Both the position numbers and the translations under genes were made by a program. The notes beneath the pieces are model-generated. The model was not told where the DNA came from. It made no database searches and worked only from the letters and a program-made list of their open reading frames with translations. Source: Cognaticolwellia sediminilitoris (GTDB lineage: Bacteria; Pseudomonadota; Gammaproteobacteria; Enterobacterales; Alteromonadaceae). Taken from it: DNA of 64,000 bases. Of this stretch, positions 1 through 11,794 are shown piece after piece. The DNA is taken from contig NBOG01000003.1 in NCBI GenBank assembly GCA_002104535.1, positions 248,001 to 312,000 on the forward strand. Direction: 5' to 3'. Position 1 is the stretch's first letter; each line of letters begins with the position of its first letter.

Positions 1-687
<687 letters not shown>

Positions 688-707
688 TCACGTGTTTTCT
701 TTATAAT

Positions 708-1109
708 TTACTTGTTAAAAATAGATACAATAAACATACCTAATGCAGCTGCAAAAATACATAAGCTTACATTGAGTAAAATATTTACTGTCGCTTTTAA
801 TACATCACCTTGTTGAATTAATAACATGGTGTCTAATGAGAAAGTTGAAAAGGTGGTAAATGCGCCTAAAAAGCCTATACCTATTAATGTTCGATACACA
901 CTAACTTCAATTACGCCTTGTTCAATTAACCCATAAAGTACTCCCATGATCAGGGAGCCGGAAATATTAACCGCCAACGTCGCAAAAGGGAATCCTTTTC
1001 CGAGCCAATTTAAAATTAATTGTGAAATATAAAATCGAAAACTTGCACCAAAAGCACCGCCCAAGCCGATTAATAGATATAAACTCCAATTACTAATGGT
1101 ATTAGTCAT
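708..1109 (-). CDS. crcB: Fluoride ion channel CrcB/Fluc
   Basis: This small four-helix inner-membrane protein exports fluoride as a dual-topology dimer. Visible family marks are the N-terminal [13 protein letters not shown] segment, the asparagine-containing second helix ([12 protein letters not shown]) and the [15 protein letters not shown] stretch carrying the pore phenylalanines. The ATG at 1109 gives about 133 residues, the normal family size. A GTG at 1124 in the same frame would add five residues, and neither start has a clear Shine-Dalgarno sequence, so the start is uncertain. The gene overlaps the 3' end of rarA by a few bases, which suggests co-transcription. No fluoride riboswitch was recognised. 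Confidence 0.93.
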   Translation of the reverse strand: MTNTISNWSLYLLIGLGGAFGASFRFYISQLILNWLGKGFPFATLAVNISGSLIMGVLYGLIEQGVIEVSVYRTLIGIGFLGAFTTFSTFSLDTMLLIQQGDVLKATVNILLNVSLCIFAAALGMFIVSIFNK

Positions 1110-2457
1110 AGCGTTGTTGGTCACTTTGTTGATCTAACTGGTTTAAATAATTTAATTTCTCACGCAGTTGCTTTTCTAAACCGCGATCCGTTGGCTGATA
1201 TAAAGAAGTATGGGCAATTTCTTTTGGAAAATAATTCTCTCCCGCGGCAAAGCCCCCTACTTCATCATGAGCATAACGATACTCACTGCCGTGCCCTAAC
1301 TCTTTTGTGATTGCGCTAGTTGAATTTTTTAAATGTAATGGTACGTCAAGGTCACTAGTTTCTTTCGCTAACACTTTGGCTTGAGAAAATGCCTTATAAA
1401 CAGCATTACTTTTGGGGGCTAATGCCATATAAACCGCTGCTTGCGCAATCGCACGTTCACCTTCACCCGGTCCAACACGCTGAAAAGTATCCCAAGCATT
1501 TATTGCTAATTGCATCGCTCTAGGATCAGCATTACCAATATCTTCACTGGCAATGGCTAATAACCGCCGAGCAACGTAAAGTGCGTCACCACCTCCAGTT
1601 AAAATTCTCGCATACCAGTAAAGTGCAGCATCGGGATCTGATCCGCGTACAGATTTATGAAAAGCGCTGATCAGGTCATAAAATGCATCACCACCCTTGT
1701 CATAAAGCGCGATTTTATTACCTGCAACTTGAATTAATTGTTCTTTATTAAGTATTTGCTGATTATTTACTACTGAGGCGATTTCTAAACAATTTTCAAA
1801 TAAGTTCAATAACCTACGGGCATCACCATTAGCTAGTGCAATCAGTTGTTTTTTGGTTTCGTCATCAATAATAATGTCTAACTGGCTAATATTAACTTGA
1901 TAGGCAATAGCTCGGGTTAAAACATTATTAAGATTACTTTCACTGAGCTTTTTTAAAGTATAAACACGGGCACGGGATAAAATTGCCTGGTTTAATTCAA
2001 AAGCTGGGTTTTCGGTGGTCGCACCAATAAATATAATAGTGCCATCTTCAATATGTGGAAGAAAGGCATCTTGCTGACTTTTATTAAAACGATGTACTTC
2101 ATCAACAAACAGCACCGTTCTACGCTGATGATGAATGGCTCGGTCTTTGGCATTCTCAATCGCTTGACGTATATCTTTAATGCCAGACGTAACCGCTGAA
2201 ACTCTTTCTATATCGGCATTAGCATGATTAGCAATGATTTCAGCAATGGTGGTTTTACCCGTACCAGGCGGACCCCAAAATATAATAGAATGTACTTTAC
2301 CTTGCTCTATTGCTAAAGGTAGCGGCATTCCTTTGGCTAAAATATGCTCTTGCCCTTCATATTCAGCTAATGTTTTAGGTCGTAATTTTGCGGCTAACGG
2401 TTTAAAACGGTCATCTTCAACAAACCCTAAATCAAGTGAGCCATTACCTTTGGTCAT
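1102..2457 (-). CDS. rarA: Replication-associated recombination protein A (AAA+ ATPase)
   Basis: RarA (MgsA) is a clamp-loader-like AAA+ ATPase that acts at stalled replication forks with SSB. The 451-residue protein is full length (E. coli about 447). Walker A is GPPGTGKT at residues 62-69, and the Walker B region [11 protein letters not shown] follows near residue 118. The sensor-1 region [10 protein letters not shown], the arginine-finger region (LSRARVYTL) and the C-terminal tetramerisation domain ([25 protein letters not shown]) are all present. The start lies 14 bases inside the end of lolA, the common lolA-rarA coupling in gammaproteobacteria. Nothing looks broken. Confidence 0.96.
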   Translation of the reverse strand: MTKGNGSLDLGFVEDDRFKPLAAKLRPKTLAEYEGQEHILAKGMPLPLAIEQGKVHSIIFWGPPGTGKTTIAEIIANHANADIERVSAVTSGIKDIRQAIENAKDRAIHHQRRTVLFVDEVHRFNKSQQDAFLPHIEDGTIIFIGATTENPAFELNQAILSRARVYTLKKLSESNLNNVLTRAIAYQVNISQLDIIIDDETKKQLIALANGDARRLLNLFENCLEIASVVNNQQILNKEQLIQVAGNKIALYDKGGDAFYDLISAFHKSVRGSDPDAALYWYARILTGGGDALYVARRLLAIASEDIGNADPRAMQLAINAWDTFQRVGPGEGERAIAQAAVYMALAPKSNAVYKAFSQAKVLAKETSDLDVPLHLKNSTSAITKELGHGSEYRYAHDEVGGFAAGENYFPKEIAHTSLYQPTDRGLEKQLREKLNYLNQLDQQSDQQRYD

Positions 2458-3133
2458 CTAAATGAACACCTTCAGGAACGATAAATTTAAATAAACTCAT
2501 ATCGGGTACTTTTGCGGTATTTAGTAAAGAAATTACACTCAACTGCCCTGTAGCATCTAAGATCTCGAAACCAGCAAGTTGATTACTATTGGCAGCACGG
2601 TCAAAAGTTAATGTTAAACTTTTAACACGAGCGTTTTCACTTTTAGCTGTAATCAAAAACCGGGTAGAAGATATACGGCTCACGGTATAGTCCTGCCATA
2701 GAGTTTCATCATTGCTGGTGATCAATAAAATCGGGGTATTTGCTATCGCACTCGCTAAACTATATACACTGACTTGTTCAACAAATGGGTCGTAATACCA
2801 TAAATTACTGCCGTCAGAAACAATTAAAGATTCATCTGGCGTTATCGTCTGCCAATTGACTAAATTAGGTTTGCTCACAGACAACAAACCACTGCCTTGC
2901 TGCAATTCATTGCCAGCTTCGTCGAATATTTTCTGAGTAAACTCCGCAGTGAAATATTTAATGCTAGCAAGCTTAGACATTAACTCAGTTTTACCGCTGT
3001 TATCATTTACTGACATTATACTGGTGGTATTTTCCGTGACAACATTATGGTCTGTTTTTATAGCCATAACTTGTGTTGAGAGTACCATTGAGAAAAATGT
3101 TGAGCTAACAACACTGTTTTTAATCAAATTCAT
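2444..3133 (-). CDS. lolA: Outer-membrane lipoprotein carrier protein
   Basis: LolA is the periplasmic chaperone that shuttles lipoproteins from the LolCDE transporter to LolB at the outer membrane. The 229-residue product starts with a signal peptide (about residues 1-24, ending in STQVMA). The LolA fold follows: the [14 protein letters not shown] segment, the [22 protein letters not shown] strands around the hydrophobic cavity (given here only in outline) and a C-terminal [11 protein letters not shown] that matches the usual ending. The ATG shares one base with the ftsK stop codon (TAATG) and has an AAAGGA ribosome site, so it is probably translated by coupling to ftsK. It overlaps rarA downstream. 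Confidence 0.94.
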   Translation of the reverse strand: MNLIKNSVVSSTFFSMVLSTQVMAIKTDHNVVTENTTSIMSVNDNSGKTELMSKLASIKYFTAEFTQKIFDEAGNELQQGSGLLSVSKPNLVNWQTITPDESLIVSDGSNLWYYDPFVEQVSVYSLASAIANTPILLITSNDETLWQDYTVSRISSTRFLITAKSENARVKSLTLTFDRAANSNQLAGFEILDATGQLSVISLLNTAKVPDMSLFKFIVPEGVHLDDQR

Positions 3134-5652
3134 TAATGTTCCTTTATTGGTGGTGGCGCTAACACTTCACGAGCACCATTGCTACCTGGCCTAGTTACGA
3201 CACCATTTTGTTCCATTTGTTCAACGATACGCGCAGAGCGATTGTAACCAATTCTAAATTTACGCTGAATACTGGAAATAGAGACACGACGTGTTTCACT
3301 GATAAATGCTAAAGCTTCGTCATATAATGTATCTATTTCTTCATCTGCAGCAGCTTCAGCTTGCTCTCCTGGTAGTAGGATTTCTTGGTCAGTATCGCCT
3401 GATAGAATGTCCTCTATATAATTAGGCTCTGCACGTGATTTCCAGTCACTCACTACGGCATGTACTTCATGATCGTCAACAAAGGCACCGTGAACACGTA
3501 TGGGTACAGCTTCGCCTGGTGGTAGATAAAACATATCACCCATACCCAAAAGTTGGTCAGCACCCTGTTGATCTAAAATAATACGCGATTCAATACGTGA
3601 TTGAACTCTAAGTGCCATACGTGTTGGGATATTGGCTTTAATTAATCCAGTGATCACATCTGCAGAAGGTCGTTGAGTTGCTAAAATTAAGTGAATTCCG
3701 GCAGCACGAGCTTTTTGCGCTATTCGTGCAATCAATTCTTCAACTTTTTTGCCAACTATCATCATCATATCGGCAAATTCATCGACAATAATAACAATAG
3801 ATGGAAGCTTTTCTAACGTCGGTGGCGTTTGACTAAAGGCATCACTAGGTTGCCATAACGGGTCAATCAGCGGTTCGCCTGCGGCAATGGCCTTAGCGAC
3901 TTTATCATTGTAACCTTTAAGGTTTCTAACACCGAGTTTTGACATTAATTGATAACGTCTTTCCATTTCACCAACACACCATCGTAGGGCATTAGCTGCT
4001 TCTTTCATATCGGTAACTACTTCAGAAAGTAGATGAGGAATACCGTCATAAACTGATAATTCTACTTGTTTAGGGTCAATCATGATCATACGGACATCTT
4101 CAGGTGATGACTTGTATAAAATACTCACAATCATGGTGTTTACCGCTACAGACTTACCCGACCCCGTAGTACCTGCAACCAATAAATGTGGCATTTTTGC
4201 TAAGTCTGCTATCACAGGCTCGCCTGAAATATCGCTGCCTATAGCCATGGCTAAATTCGACTTAGAATGAGCAAACTTGTCACAAGAAATTACATCCGCA
4301 AAATAAACTGTTTCACGGTGTTTATTAGGTAATTCAATTCCAATAACAGATTTACCTTCTATGACTTCTACTACACGTACACTTTTAGCAGAAAGTGAGC
4401 GTGCTAAATCTTTTGATAAATTAGTAATTTTACTGGCTTTAACACCTGGCGCTAAATTCAATTCAAATCGTGTTATGACTGGGCCAGGAAATACGCCAAC
4501 TACATCTGCTTTTATACCAAACTCCATTAATTTGGCTTCTACTAATCGCGATACTCGGTCAAGTTGCTCTTGATCAATAGGATGTTTTGCTCGATCAGGG
4601 CGGTCAAGTAAATCTAAAGATGGCATTTCTGAATAATTTGGCTCTTCAGGTTTGTCTTTTTCTAATTGTTGGTAGATTTTGTCATGTAAAGTCGTAGGTT
4701 CATCAACAATGATTTTCTCAACCGGTTCAAATGCGGCAGCAATTTCATCTTCGCTTACATGCTCTTGGACATTCATCGCTAATGGTTCACCCATCAAATC
4801 ATCGATATCAAGAAAAGGTTCTTGCTCACGTGTGTTATAAGCACTGTCGTCTTCACTTTTTGCAAAAATGTTCGCGTGCTCGGTATCACTAATAGACTCA
4901 AGCGCATGTTTGACTTCATCCGGCTCCTGCTCAAAAGCGATATAATGATCGGTTGAACTATTGTTACTTTTGTCTTGCTTTACTTCCTGCTCTGAACTCT
5001 CATGAGTTTCAGCACTCTTTTCAAACCCTGTGCCTAAATGATGTTTTATTAACCCCGGCAATGTAAAACAATACTCAATCGCTAAAATAGTATATTCCCC
5101 TACTTTATCGATAGCATTAAGCAATGAAAAACCGGTTAGCAAGACAAAGCCTGAACCACAAAAAGTAACAAATAACAGGGTTGTGCCAACAAAAGATAGA
5201 TAAGGTAAAAGCGAGTTACTTAAGATGTCACCTAAAATGCCGCCCGCAGAAAAATAAAATATATCGTCAAAATTCATACTGGCAATTGATGTAATGCCAA
5301 TATAAAACAGAATAAAACCGATAAACTTTAAACCAAGAGTGAGGTAATCTAGACGGATTAATTGATGATATTTTTGAAACAATAACCAACCAATAATGGC
5401 GATTACGAATGGCAAGCTATAAGCAATTACACCAAATAAATTCAGCAGTAAGTCAGATAAATACGCACCAACTGCACCTCCTAAATTTCTTACCGGTGTT
5501 TGATAGCCTGTTTGTGACCAGCCAGGGTCTGCTGGATCAAAGCTAAATAAAGCTAACATGACAAACATAGCAAATACGCAGGATACTAATAACCCTGCTT
5601 CGAGAAGGCGTTGAACACCATTTAACTTAGAAGATGAAGAAGACAAATGCAC
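3133..5652 (-). CDS. ftsK: DNA translocase FtsK
   Basis: FtsK is a septal DNA motor that pumps chromosome termini through the closing septum and activates XerCD recombination at dif. The 839-residue protein has four N-terminal membrane helices within residues 15-175, an acidic low-complexity linker (about 210-340) and the RecA-like motor with Walker A GTTGSGKS near residue 495 and a Walker B region VIIVDEFADMM. The C-terminal winged-helix gamma domain, which reads KOPS sequences, is at about residues 775-835 (SISSIQRKFRIGYNRSARIV). The linker is much shorter than in E. coli (1329 residues), as in many other bacteria. Translation begins at a GTG. It leads the ftsK-lolA-rarA-crcB series, upstream of serS. 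Confidence 0.96.
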   Translation of the reverse strand: MHLSSSSSKLNGVQRLLEAGLLVSCVFAMFVMLALFSFDPADPGWSQTGYQTPVRNLGGAVGAYLSDLLLNLFGVIAYSLPFVIAIIGWLLFQKYHQLIRLDYLTLGLKFIGFILFYIGITSIASMNFDDIFYFSAGGILGDILSNSLLPYLSFVGTTLLFVTFCGSGFVLLTGFSLLNAIDKVGEYTILAIEYCFTLPGLIKHHLGTGFEKSAETHESSEQEVKQDKSNNSSTDHYIAFEQEPDEVKHALESISDTEHANIFAKSEDDSAYNTREQEPFLDIDDLMGEPLAMNVQEHVSEDEIAAAFEPVEKIIVDEPTTLHDKIYQQLEKDKPEEPNYSEMPSLDLLDRPDRAKHPIDQEQLDRVSRLVEAKLMEFGIKADVVGVFPGPVITRFELNLAPGVKASKITNLSKDLARSLSAKSVRVVEVIEGKSVIGIELPNKHRETVYFADVISCDKFAHSKSNLAMAIGSDISGEPVIADLAKMPHLLVAGTTGSGKSVAVNTMIVSILYKSSPEDVRMIMIDPKQVELSVYDGIPHLLSEVVTDMKEAANALRWCVGEMERRYQLMSKLGVRNLKGYNDKVAKAIAAGEPLIDPLWQPSDAFSQTPPTLEKLPSIVIIVDEFADMMMIVGKKVEELIARIAQKARAAGIHLILATQRPSADVITGLIKANIPTRMALRVQSRIESRIILDQQGADQLLGMGDMFYLPPGEAVPIRVHGAFVDDHEVHAVVSDWKSRAEPNYIEDILSGDTDQEILLPGEQAEAAADEEIDTLYDEALAFISETRRVSISSIQRKFRIGYNRSARIVEQMEQNGVVTRPGSNGAREVLAPPPIKEH

Positions 5653-5717
5653 ACTCTGCTGAAAATTATCATTATAATGACTTTAAAATACCAAACATTA
5701 GCACTGAATAAAATCTT

Positions 5718-6188
5718 TTAGCGTTTAATAGGTAAGAGATTGGATGATTTAACCTCTTCCATTACAACATAAGTTCTACTTTCACTGACTGCAGGCAATC
5801 TTAGTAGCGTATCACCGAGTAATTCTCGATAAGCCGCCATATCAGCAACACGAGTTTTTAATAAAAAGTCGAAGTCACCCGAAACCAAATGACATTCTTG
5901 AATGACATCTAAATTATGTACTGCTTTAGCAAAGTCATCAAATACGTCTGGGCTGGTTTTAGTTAACGTGATTTCAACAATAACTAATAATGCAGCTTCT
6001 AGTTGCTGTGGATTTAAAATGGCTTGATAACCCAAAATAAATTTGTCATTTTCTAAACGCTTAACTCGCTCTAAACAAGGGGTAGCACTGAGACCTACCC
6101 TTTTAGATAATTCAATATTAGAAAGTCGCCCATTCTTTTGTAATTCAAAAAGAATGTTTTTATCGATACGGTCAATTTTTTTTGTCAC
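5718..6188 (-). CDS. lrp: Leucine-responsive regulatory protein Lrp
   Basis: Lrp is a global feast/famine regulator of amino-acid metabolism that binds DNA as octamers or hexadecamers. The N-terminal helix-turn-helix (IDRIDKNILFELQKNGRLSN, then ELSKRVGLSATPCLERV) and the C-terminal RAM ligand domain (EITLTKTSPDVF, ECHLVSGDFDFLLKTRV, LLRLPAVSESRTYVVMEEVK) are almost identical in layout to E. coli Lrp. I prefer the GTG at 6186-6188 (156 residues) because AGAGGA lies directly upstream. A TTG at 6218 would add ten residues with no ribosome site. It is divergent from ald, with a palindrome between them. The lrp-ftsK-lolA order is conserved in gammaproteobacteria. Confidence 0.95.
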   Translation of the reverse strand: MTKKIDRIDKNILFELQKNGRLSNIELSKRVGLSATPCLERVKRLENDKFILGYQAILNPQQLEAALLVIVEITLTKTSPDVFDDFAKAVHNLDVIQECHLVSGDFDFLLKTRVADMAAYRELLGDTLLRLPAVSESRTYVVMEEVKSSNLLPIKR

Positions 6189-6229
6189 AGAAAATCCTCT
6201 TATACGATTAACTAACAAGTCGGTATTTA

Positions 6230-6246
6230 TCAGGATTATATCCTGA
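6230..6246. promoter_or_regulatory. Palindromic Lrp-box-like operator between lrp and ald
   Basis: The sequence TCAGGAT-TAT-ATCCTGA is a perfect 7-base inverted repeat with a 3-base spacer. Its 15-base core agrees with the published E. coli Lrp consensus (YAGHAWATTWTDCTR) at 11 of 15 positions by my count. It sits 42 bases upstream of the preferred lrp start and about 80 bases upstream of ald. A TATACT at 6288-6293 is a possible -10 for ald, but its -35 is weak. I infer a site for Lrp autoregulation and ald control. Confidence 0.55.
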
Positions 6247-6325
6247 CATTAAAACAAATACGACAGGTTAATCCGTAAAAAAACAAATATACTAGACTCT
6301 TATTTTTTAGTAGAGATAGAAGATT

Positions 6326-7447
6326 ATGATTATTGGTGTACCAAAAGAAATAAAAAACCACGAGTACCGTATTGGCTTAACTCCTGCTGGCGTTAAAGAG
6401 TTAGTAGTTAATGGCCATGATGTAATCGTTGAAAATAATGGTGGTGCAGAAATCGGTTTTGATAATGAGCAATACATTACAGCCGGTGCAAAAATTATCG
6501 ATTCAGCAGCAGAGATTTTTGCTAGCGCTGATATGATTATTAAAGTAAAAGAACCACAACCAAATGAATGTAAAATGCTTCGCCCTGGCCAAGTACTTTT
6601 CACTTACCTTCATTTGGCTCCAGATCCAAAGCAAACTGAATTACTCGTAGCCTCTGGTGCAACATGTATTGCTTATGAAACCGTGACTCAAAACGGTGGT
6701 GGTTTACCATTATTAGCGCCAATGTCTGAAGTTGCTGGTCGTATGTCTATTCAAGCTGGTGCTCATGCATTAGAAAAAGCACAAGGTGGTTTAGGTGCGT
6801 TACTAGGTGGTGTACCTGGTGTTGCTCCTGCTAAAGTTTTAATTGTTGGTGGTGGTGTTGTTGGTACTCAAGCAGCTCGTATGGCTGTAGGTATGGGCGC
6901 TGATGTAACTATTTTAGATCGTTCTTTACCTCGTCTTCGTCAATTAGATACAGAATTTGATGGTCGTTTAAAAACTGTTTATTCAACAGCTGATGCTATG
7001 GATCAACTAATAGTTGAAGCAGATCTTGTGATCGGTGCAGTATTAATTCCAGGTGCAGCTGCACCTAAATTAGTTACTGCTGAACACATTAAAATGATGA
7101 AAAAAGGTGCTGTTATAGTTGATGTTGCTATCGACCAAGGTGGTTGTTTTGAAACATCAAAAGCCACAACTCATCAAGACCCAACTTATGTAGTTGACGG
7201 TGTAGTGCATTACTGTGTAGCAAACATGCCAGGTGGTGTAGCCAGAACTTCAACACAAGCATTAACCAATGCCACAATGCCATTTGCGGTTACATTAGCA
7301 AATAAAGGTGCAAAACAAGCTTTGCTTGATGATGCACATTTAATGGCTGGACTAAATGTTTTAGGTGGTAAAATCACTTACAAACCTGTTGCTGACGTAT
7401 TAGGTTATGACTACGTTGCACCAGAAGTAGCAATTGCAACCTTATAA
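6326..7447 (+). CDS. ald: Alanine dehydrogenase
   Basis: This enzyme is the NAD-dependent oxidative deaminase that converts L-alanine to pyruvate and ammonium (and the reverse). The 373-residue protein begins MIIGVPKEIKNHEYRIGLTP, the standard start. It has the substrate-binding lysine in IKVKEP (about residue 75), the catalytic histidine in YLHLAPDP (about residue 96) and the Rossmann motif VLIVGGGVVGTQAAR (about 170-184). The C-terminal NMPGGVARTSTQALTNAT segment is also conserved. It is transcribed away from lrp with a candidate Lrp operator between them, so control by amino-acid supply is likely. A strong terminator follows. Length and motifs are complete. Confidence 0.97.
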   Translation: MIIGVPKEIKNHEYRIGLTPAGVKELVVNGHDVIVENNGGAEIGFDNEQYITAGAKIIDSAAEIFASADMIIKVKEPQPNECKMLRPGQVLFTYLHLAPDPKQTELLVASGATCIAYETVTQNGGGLPLLAPMSEVAGRMSIQAGAHALEKAQGGLGALLGGVPGVAPAKVLIVGGGVVGTQAARMAVGMGADVTILDRSLPRLRQLDTEFDGRLKTVYSTADAMDQLIVEADLVIGAVLIPGAAAPKLVTAEHIKMMKKGAVIVDVAIDQGGCFETSKATTHQDPTYVVDGVVHYCVANMPGGVARTSTQALTNATMPFAVTLANKGAKQALLDDAHLMAGLNVLGGKITYKPVADVLGYDYVAPEVAIATL

Positions 7448-7465
7448 GTTGTAATATCGCAAGAT

Positions 7466-7491
7466 AAAGCCGCTTCTAAAGCGGCTTTTTT
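7466..7491 (+). terminator. Rho-independent terminator after ald
   Basis: AAAGCCGC (7466-7473), a 7-base loop and GCGGCTTT (7481-7488) form an 8-base-pair stem running into a T tract, 19 bases after the ald stop codon. Confidence 0.9.
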
Positions 7492-7694
7492 ATTGCTATC
7501 ACATTACTTTTATTTAAGACCTCAATAATATCTCAGCTTCGCTAAGGCTATTATTCAGGTACTTACCGTAAAATTTATTGTGCACTTTGTTAAAATTCCG
7601 TATTTATTTTCATTATTTCTTTGTTGCTCTCTTGAGATATTCACTTAGAATCCCAACCATTAAAACATTAACTTATTTTTCATTTTTGGAGTAG

Positions 7695-8657
<963 letters not shown>

Positions 8658-8660
8658 ATA

Positions 8661-9371
8661 ATGACTCGAGCTATTCCTTGGTTAACGTCGAATAGCTCGA
8701 ACTTCCCTGCTCTTTCCACAGCACTTAAAGAGCCAAACGGTTTACTCGCCTTTGGCGATGACTTATCACCTCAGTTAATCATTCAAGCCTATCAACGCGG
8801 CATATTCCCATGGTTTAGCGATGGCGACCCTGTCATGTGGTGGAGTCCAGATCCCCGCGGTATCATTAATATCGCCGATATCAAGATAAATAAAACTTTA
8901 AAAAAAGTCCTAAAACGTAACACTTATACTGTCACCCTCAACAATAACTTTGAGCATGTGATCGAGTTATGTGCTGATGCACCTTTTCGTGAAGAAGAAA
9001 CTTGGATTGTAAACCCGATGTTATCTGCTTATAAAAAGCTACATCAACAAGGTTTCGCCCACTCAATTGAGGTCTGGAAAAATGATCAACTAGTCGGCGG
9101 TTTATATGGTGTGGCAATCAATGGCTACTTTTCTGGCGAATCCATGTTTTATAAACAAAGTAATGCTTCTAAAGTTGCACTGGTATATTTATCTCAGTTA
9201 CTTAAATCTATTGATGTAGCATTTATCGATTGCCAGATGAACAACTCTTTTTTAGCCTCAATGGGTTGTATTGAAGTAAGCAGAGAGTATTTCATAGCAC
9301 AGCAATCTATAGCGAAAACTATCATACCGCCTGGTAACTTTTGGCAACCTAGAGCATTGAATTTTATTTAA
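8661..9371 (+). CDS. aat: Leucyl/phenylalanyl-tRNA--protein transferase
   Basis: Aat adds Leu or Phe from charged tRNA to the N terminus of proteins beginning with Lys or Arg, making a primary N-degron recognised by ClpS. The 236-residue length matches the family. Characteristic segments are FPALSTALKEPNGLLAFGDD, AYQRGIFPWFSDGDPVMWWS, PDPRGII, EVWKNDQLVGGLYGVAING, FSGESMFY and CQMNNSFLASMG. It is three bases downstream of trxB. The partner transferase bpt and the adaptor/unfoldase pair clpS-clpA are all nearby. Confidence 0.96.
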   Translation: MTRAIPWLTSNSSNFPALSTALKEPNGLLAFGDDLSPQLIIQAYQRGIFPWFSDGDPVMWWSPDPRGIINIADIKINKTLKKVLKRNTYTVTLNNNFEHVIELCADAPFREEETWIVNPMLSAYKKLHQQGFAHSIEVWKNDQLVGGLYGVAINGYFSGESMFYKQSNASKVALVYLSQLLKSIDVAFIDCQMNNSFLASMGCIEVSREYFIAQQSIAKTIIPPGNFWQPRALNFI

Positions 9372-9497
9372 GACCGATTTAGTCCAATAAAGCTAATAAC
9401 TAAGTAAGCAAAGAATAGGTATGAATAACAAGGTAATTTTGATATAAAGTTTATCAGCTTCAATAAATTGATTTTAGCTAAAAACAAGGTTGAACAA

Positions 9498-10604
9498 GTG
9501 AAAAAACTGTCTTATTGGTTTAATATATTGCTCATTTTAATTAATTCAAGTTTTGTTTATGCAAATTCTCAGGACCTTGTATCACGACTTAATTACCAAT
9601 TGCAGCTCACTCCGCAAGCTGTTTTCAGTCAAATTGAAGTGTTATTAACAAATGATGAAATTTCCTCCCTAGAAAAAGCAAAATTAATGACAATACAGGC
9701 GGAAGTTTCTTATATCATTGACCGCCCGGAAAATATTTTCAGATATTCTAATGCCGCTATAAATACAGGACTGTTGAATGATATATGGTATACCAGAGCA
9801 CTTATAAGCCAGTCGAGAGGATACTTCCAACGGGGACAATTTCAAGAATATTTTTCGACAGCTAACTTAGCGGTCCTAAAAGCTGAAGAATCAAATTTAT
9901 TAAATTATAAAATAGCTGCACTTGTTGAAAGAGCTAACGCACAAATTTTCTTAGGTGAAAAAGATAAAGCTACCGATGATTTAATCATTGCGATTAAATA
10001 TCTAGAACTATTTCCGGAAAATTTTGATAAAGCTATGGCGTTAGAAAGCTATAGTTATGCACAAAAAAGTCTTAGTAATATTCAAACAGCAATAAAATAT
10101 CAACATGAAGCAATTCTAATATATGAAAAGATAGATTCGCCGCATTATTTATCTATTGGTTATTATAATCTTGCACGTATTTATCAAATGAATGAAGACT
10201 GGGAAGCAGCAAGTCAATGGATGCTCAAATCATATCAACAATCATTAACAGACGATAATAAGCTTAATCAAGCATTCTCATTGACGAGGCTTTCAGAATA
10301 CCAAAATCATTTAGGCAACTTAAAGCAAGCGAAAAAGTACCTAAAAAAAGCCATTGTTGCCGCAGATGCTAGTAGTTCAGAACGGGTAAAAATTACAGTC
10401 CGTAAGAATATGGCTAATATTTTATTTCAAAATAGAGAATTTCAAGCATGTCGTGACTTACTCATTGAAAGCATATCTTTTGCAGAGGCTTTTCAAATGA
10501 AACAGGATGAAATCGAATTATTAGACAAACTTTCTCAGACCTACTATCAACTGGGTGACTTTAAAAATGCCTATTTAAGTCTACAAGAAGCTAGTAATCA
10601 TTAA
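9498..10604 (+). CDS. Periplasmic TPR-repeat protein of unknown function
   Basis: I do not recognise a specific family. The preferred start is the GTG at 9498, which follows AAGG at a normal distance and gives a signal peptide (MKKLSYWFNILLILINSSFVYA). A TTG 30 bases upstream is open but has no ribosome site. The rest (about 345 residues) is helical tetratricopeptide-like repeats, for example YYNLARIYQMNEDWEAASQW, LTRLSEYQNHLGNLKQAKKY and LDKLSQTYYQLGDFKNAYLS. In this order, related proteins often carry a C-terminal GGDEF or kinase domain. Here the frame ends straight after the repeats, so the protein is either a stand-alone scaffold or a remnant. It is AT-rich and sits between aat and bpt. 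Confidence 0.75.
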   Translation: MKKLSYWFNILLILINSSFVYANSQDLVSRLNYQLQLTPQAVFSQIEVLLTNDEISSLEKAKLMTIQAEVSYIIDRPENIFRYSNAAINTGLLNDIWYTRALISQSRGYFQRGQFQEYFSTANLAVLKAEESNLLNYKIAALVERANAQIFLGEKDKATDDLIIAIKYLELFPENFDKAMALESYSYAQKSLSNIQTAIKYQHEAILIYEKIDSPHYLSIGYYNLARIYQMNEDWEAASQWMLKSYQQSLTDDNKLNQAFSLTRLSEYQNHLGNLKQAKKYLKKAIVAADASSSERVKITVRKNMANILFQNREFQACRDLLIESISFAEAFQMKQDEIELLDKLSQTYYQLGDFKNAYLSLQEASNH

Positions 10605-10641
10605 ATTAATATATAGAATTAATATTTGTAGGTGATTTTTC

Positions 10642-11343
10642 ATGAGTGAGCGGTATCAGTTAGGTATTACTAAATCATTTCCATGCAATTATCTCCCTGA
10701 TCAAGAAGAACGCTTATTAATTGCCGTTGATGAAACACTTCAAACAAGCGAGCATTATGGTTGGTTGATGCATCAAGGTTTTCGACGAAGTGGGAGTGAC
10801 ATCTATCGCCCTCATTGTTTGACTTGTAATGCATGCAAGTCACTGCGTGTGCTGGTACATGAGTTTATGCCATCAAAGAGTCAAAAAAGAATTTTAAAGC
10901 GGAATAATAGCTTCTCAATATCTGTCAGCCAAGGCGTTAAAGACAACTATTACCCACTTTATCAACACTATATAAATACCATTCATTGTGATGGCAGTAT
11001 GTTTCCAGCGACACTTGAACAATTTCAAGGAATTGTAAAGAATCAAGTTACTAAACAGCACTTTATCGAAATATGGCATGAAAGTACTTTAATTAGTGTT
11101 GCAGTAACTGATGATATACCAAATGCCTTATCAGCCGTGTATACCTTTTATCATCCAGATTATAGAAAACTTGGCTTAGGGGTGTTTTCAATTTTAAAAC
11201 AAATTGAAATTGCTGCTAAGTTAAACAGACAATTTCTATATCTGGGTTATCAGATAGAAGGATGCCAAAAAATGAATTACAAAAACCGATTTTATCCCCA
11301 CCAAATATTAGTAGAAAATCAATGGCAAACCATAAATAAATAA
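10642..11343 (+). CDS. bpt: Aspartate/glutamate leucyltransferase
   Basis: Bpt transfers Leu from tRNA to proteins starting with Asp or Glu, creating a ClpS-recognised N-degron. The 233-residue product shows the N-terminal domain with the CPYLPDQ-like motif ([13 protein letters not shown]), the cysteine cluster [13 protein letters not shown], the basic [11 protein letters not shown] segment and the C-terminal GNAT-like fold ([39 protein letters not shown]). It resembles eukaryotic Ate1 but belongs to the bacterial leucyl-specific type. It is followed by infA 84 bases downstream. Confidence 0.95.
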   Translation: MSERYQLGITKSFPCNYLPDQEERLLIAVDETLQTSEHYGWLMHQGFRRSGSDIYRPHCLTCNACKSLRVLVHEFMPSKSQKRILKRNNSFSISVSQGVKDNYYPLYQHYINTIHCDGSMFPATLEQFQGIVKNQVTKQHFIEIWHESTLISVAVTDDIPNALSAVYTFYHPDYRKLGLGVFSILKQIEIAAKLNRQFLYLGYQIEGCQKMNYKNRFYPHQILVENQWQTINK

Positions 11344-11646
<303 letters not shown>

Positions 11647-11671
11647 AGATTAATTAGGTTTGCTTTAAAGG

Positions 11672-11705
11672 CGCTTTAAATTTACAACAATAAAGCGTTT
11701 TTTTT
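11672..11705 (+). terminator. Terminator after infA
   Basis: CGCTTTA (11672-11678) pairs with TAAAGCG (11691-11697) across a 12-base loop, followed by eight T residues. It starts 26 bases past the infA stop. Confidence 0.7.
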
Positions 11706-11741
11706 GTTACTAAATTTAGTTAATTCCAATTTATAAATAAC

Positions 11742-11768
11742 AAAAAACCGAGCTTGCTCGGTTTTTTT
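11742..11768. terminator. Bidirectional terminator between infA and clpA
   Basis: AAAAAACCGAGC (11742-11753) and GCTCGGTTTTTT (11756-11767) form a 12-base-pair hairpin with a two-base loop. A and T runs flank both sides, so it can end clpA (minus) and back up the infA terminator (plus). Confidence 0.88.
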
Positions 11769-11794
11769 ATCTCTGCAATATCATAGAGTATCGA

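Noticed and set aside
9468-9497. TTG start for the TPR protein
   Set aside because: The GTG at 9498 has AAGG upstream and begins a normal signal peptide. The longer form would put charged residues ahead of it.
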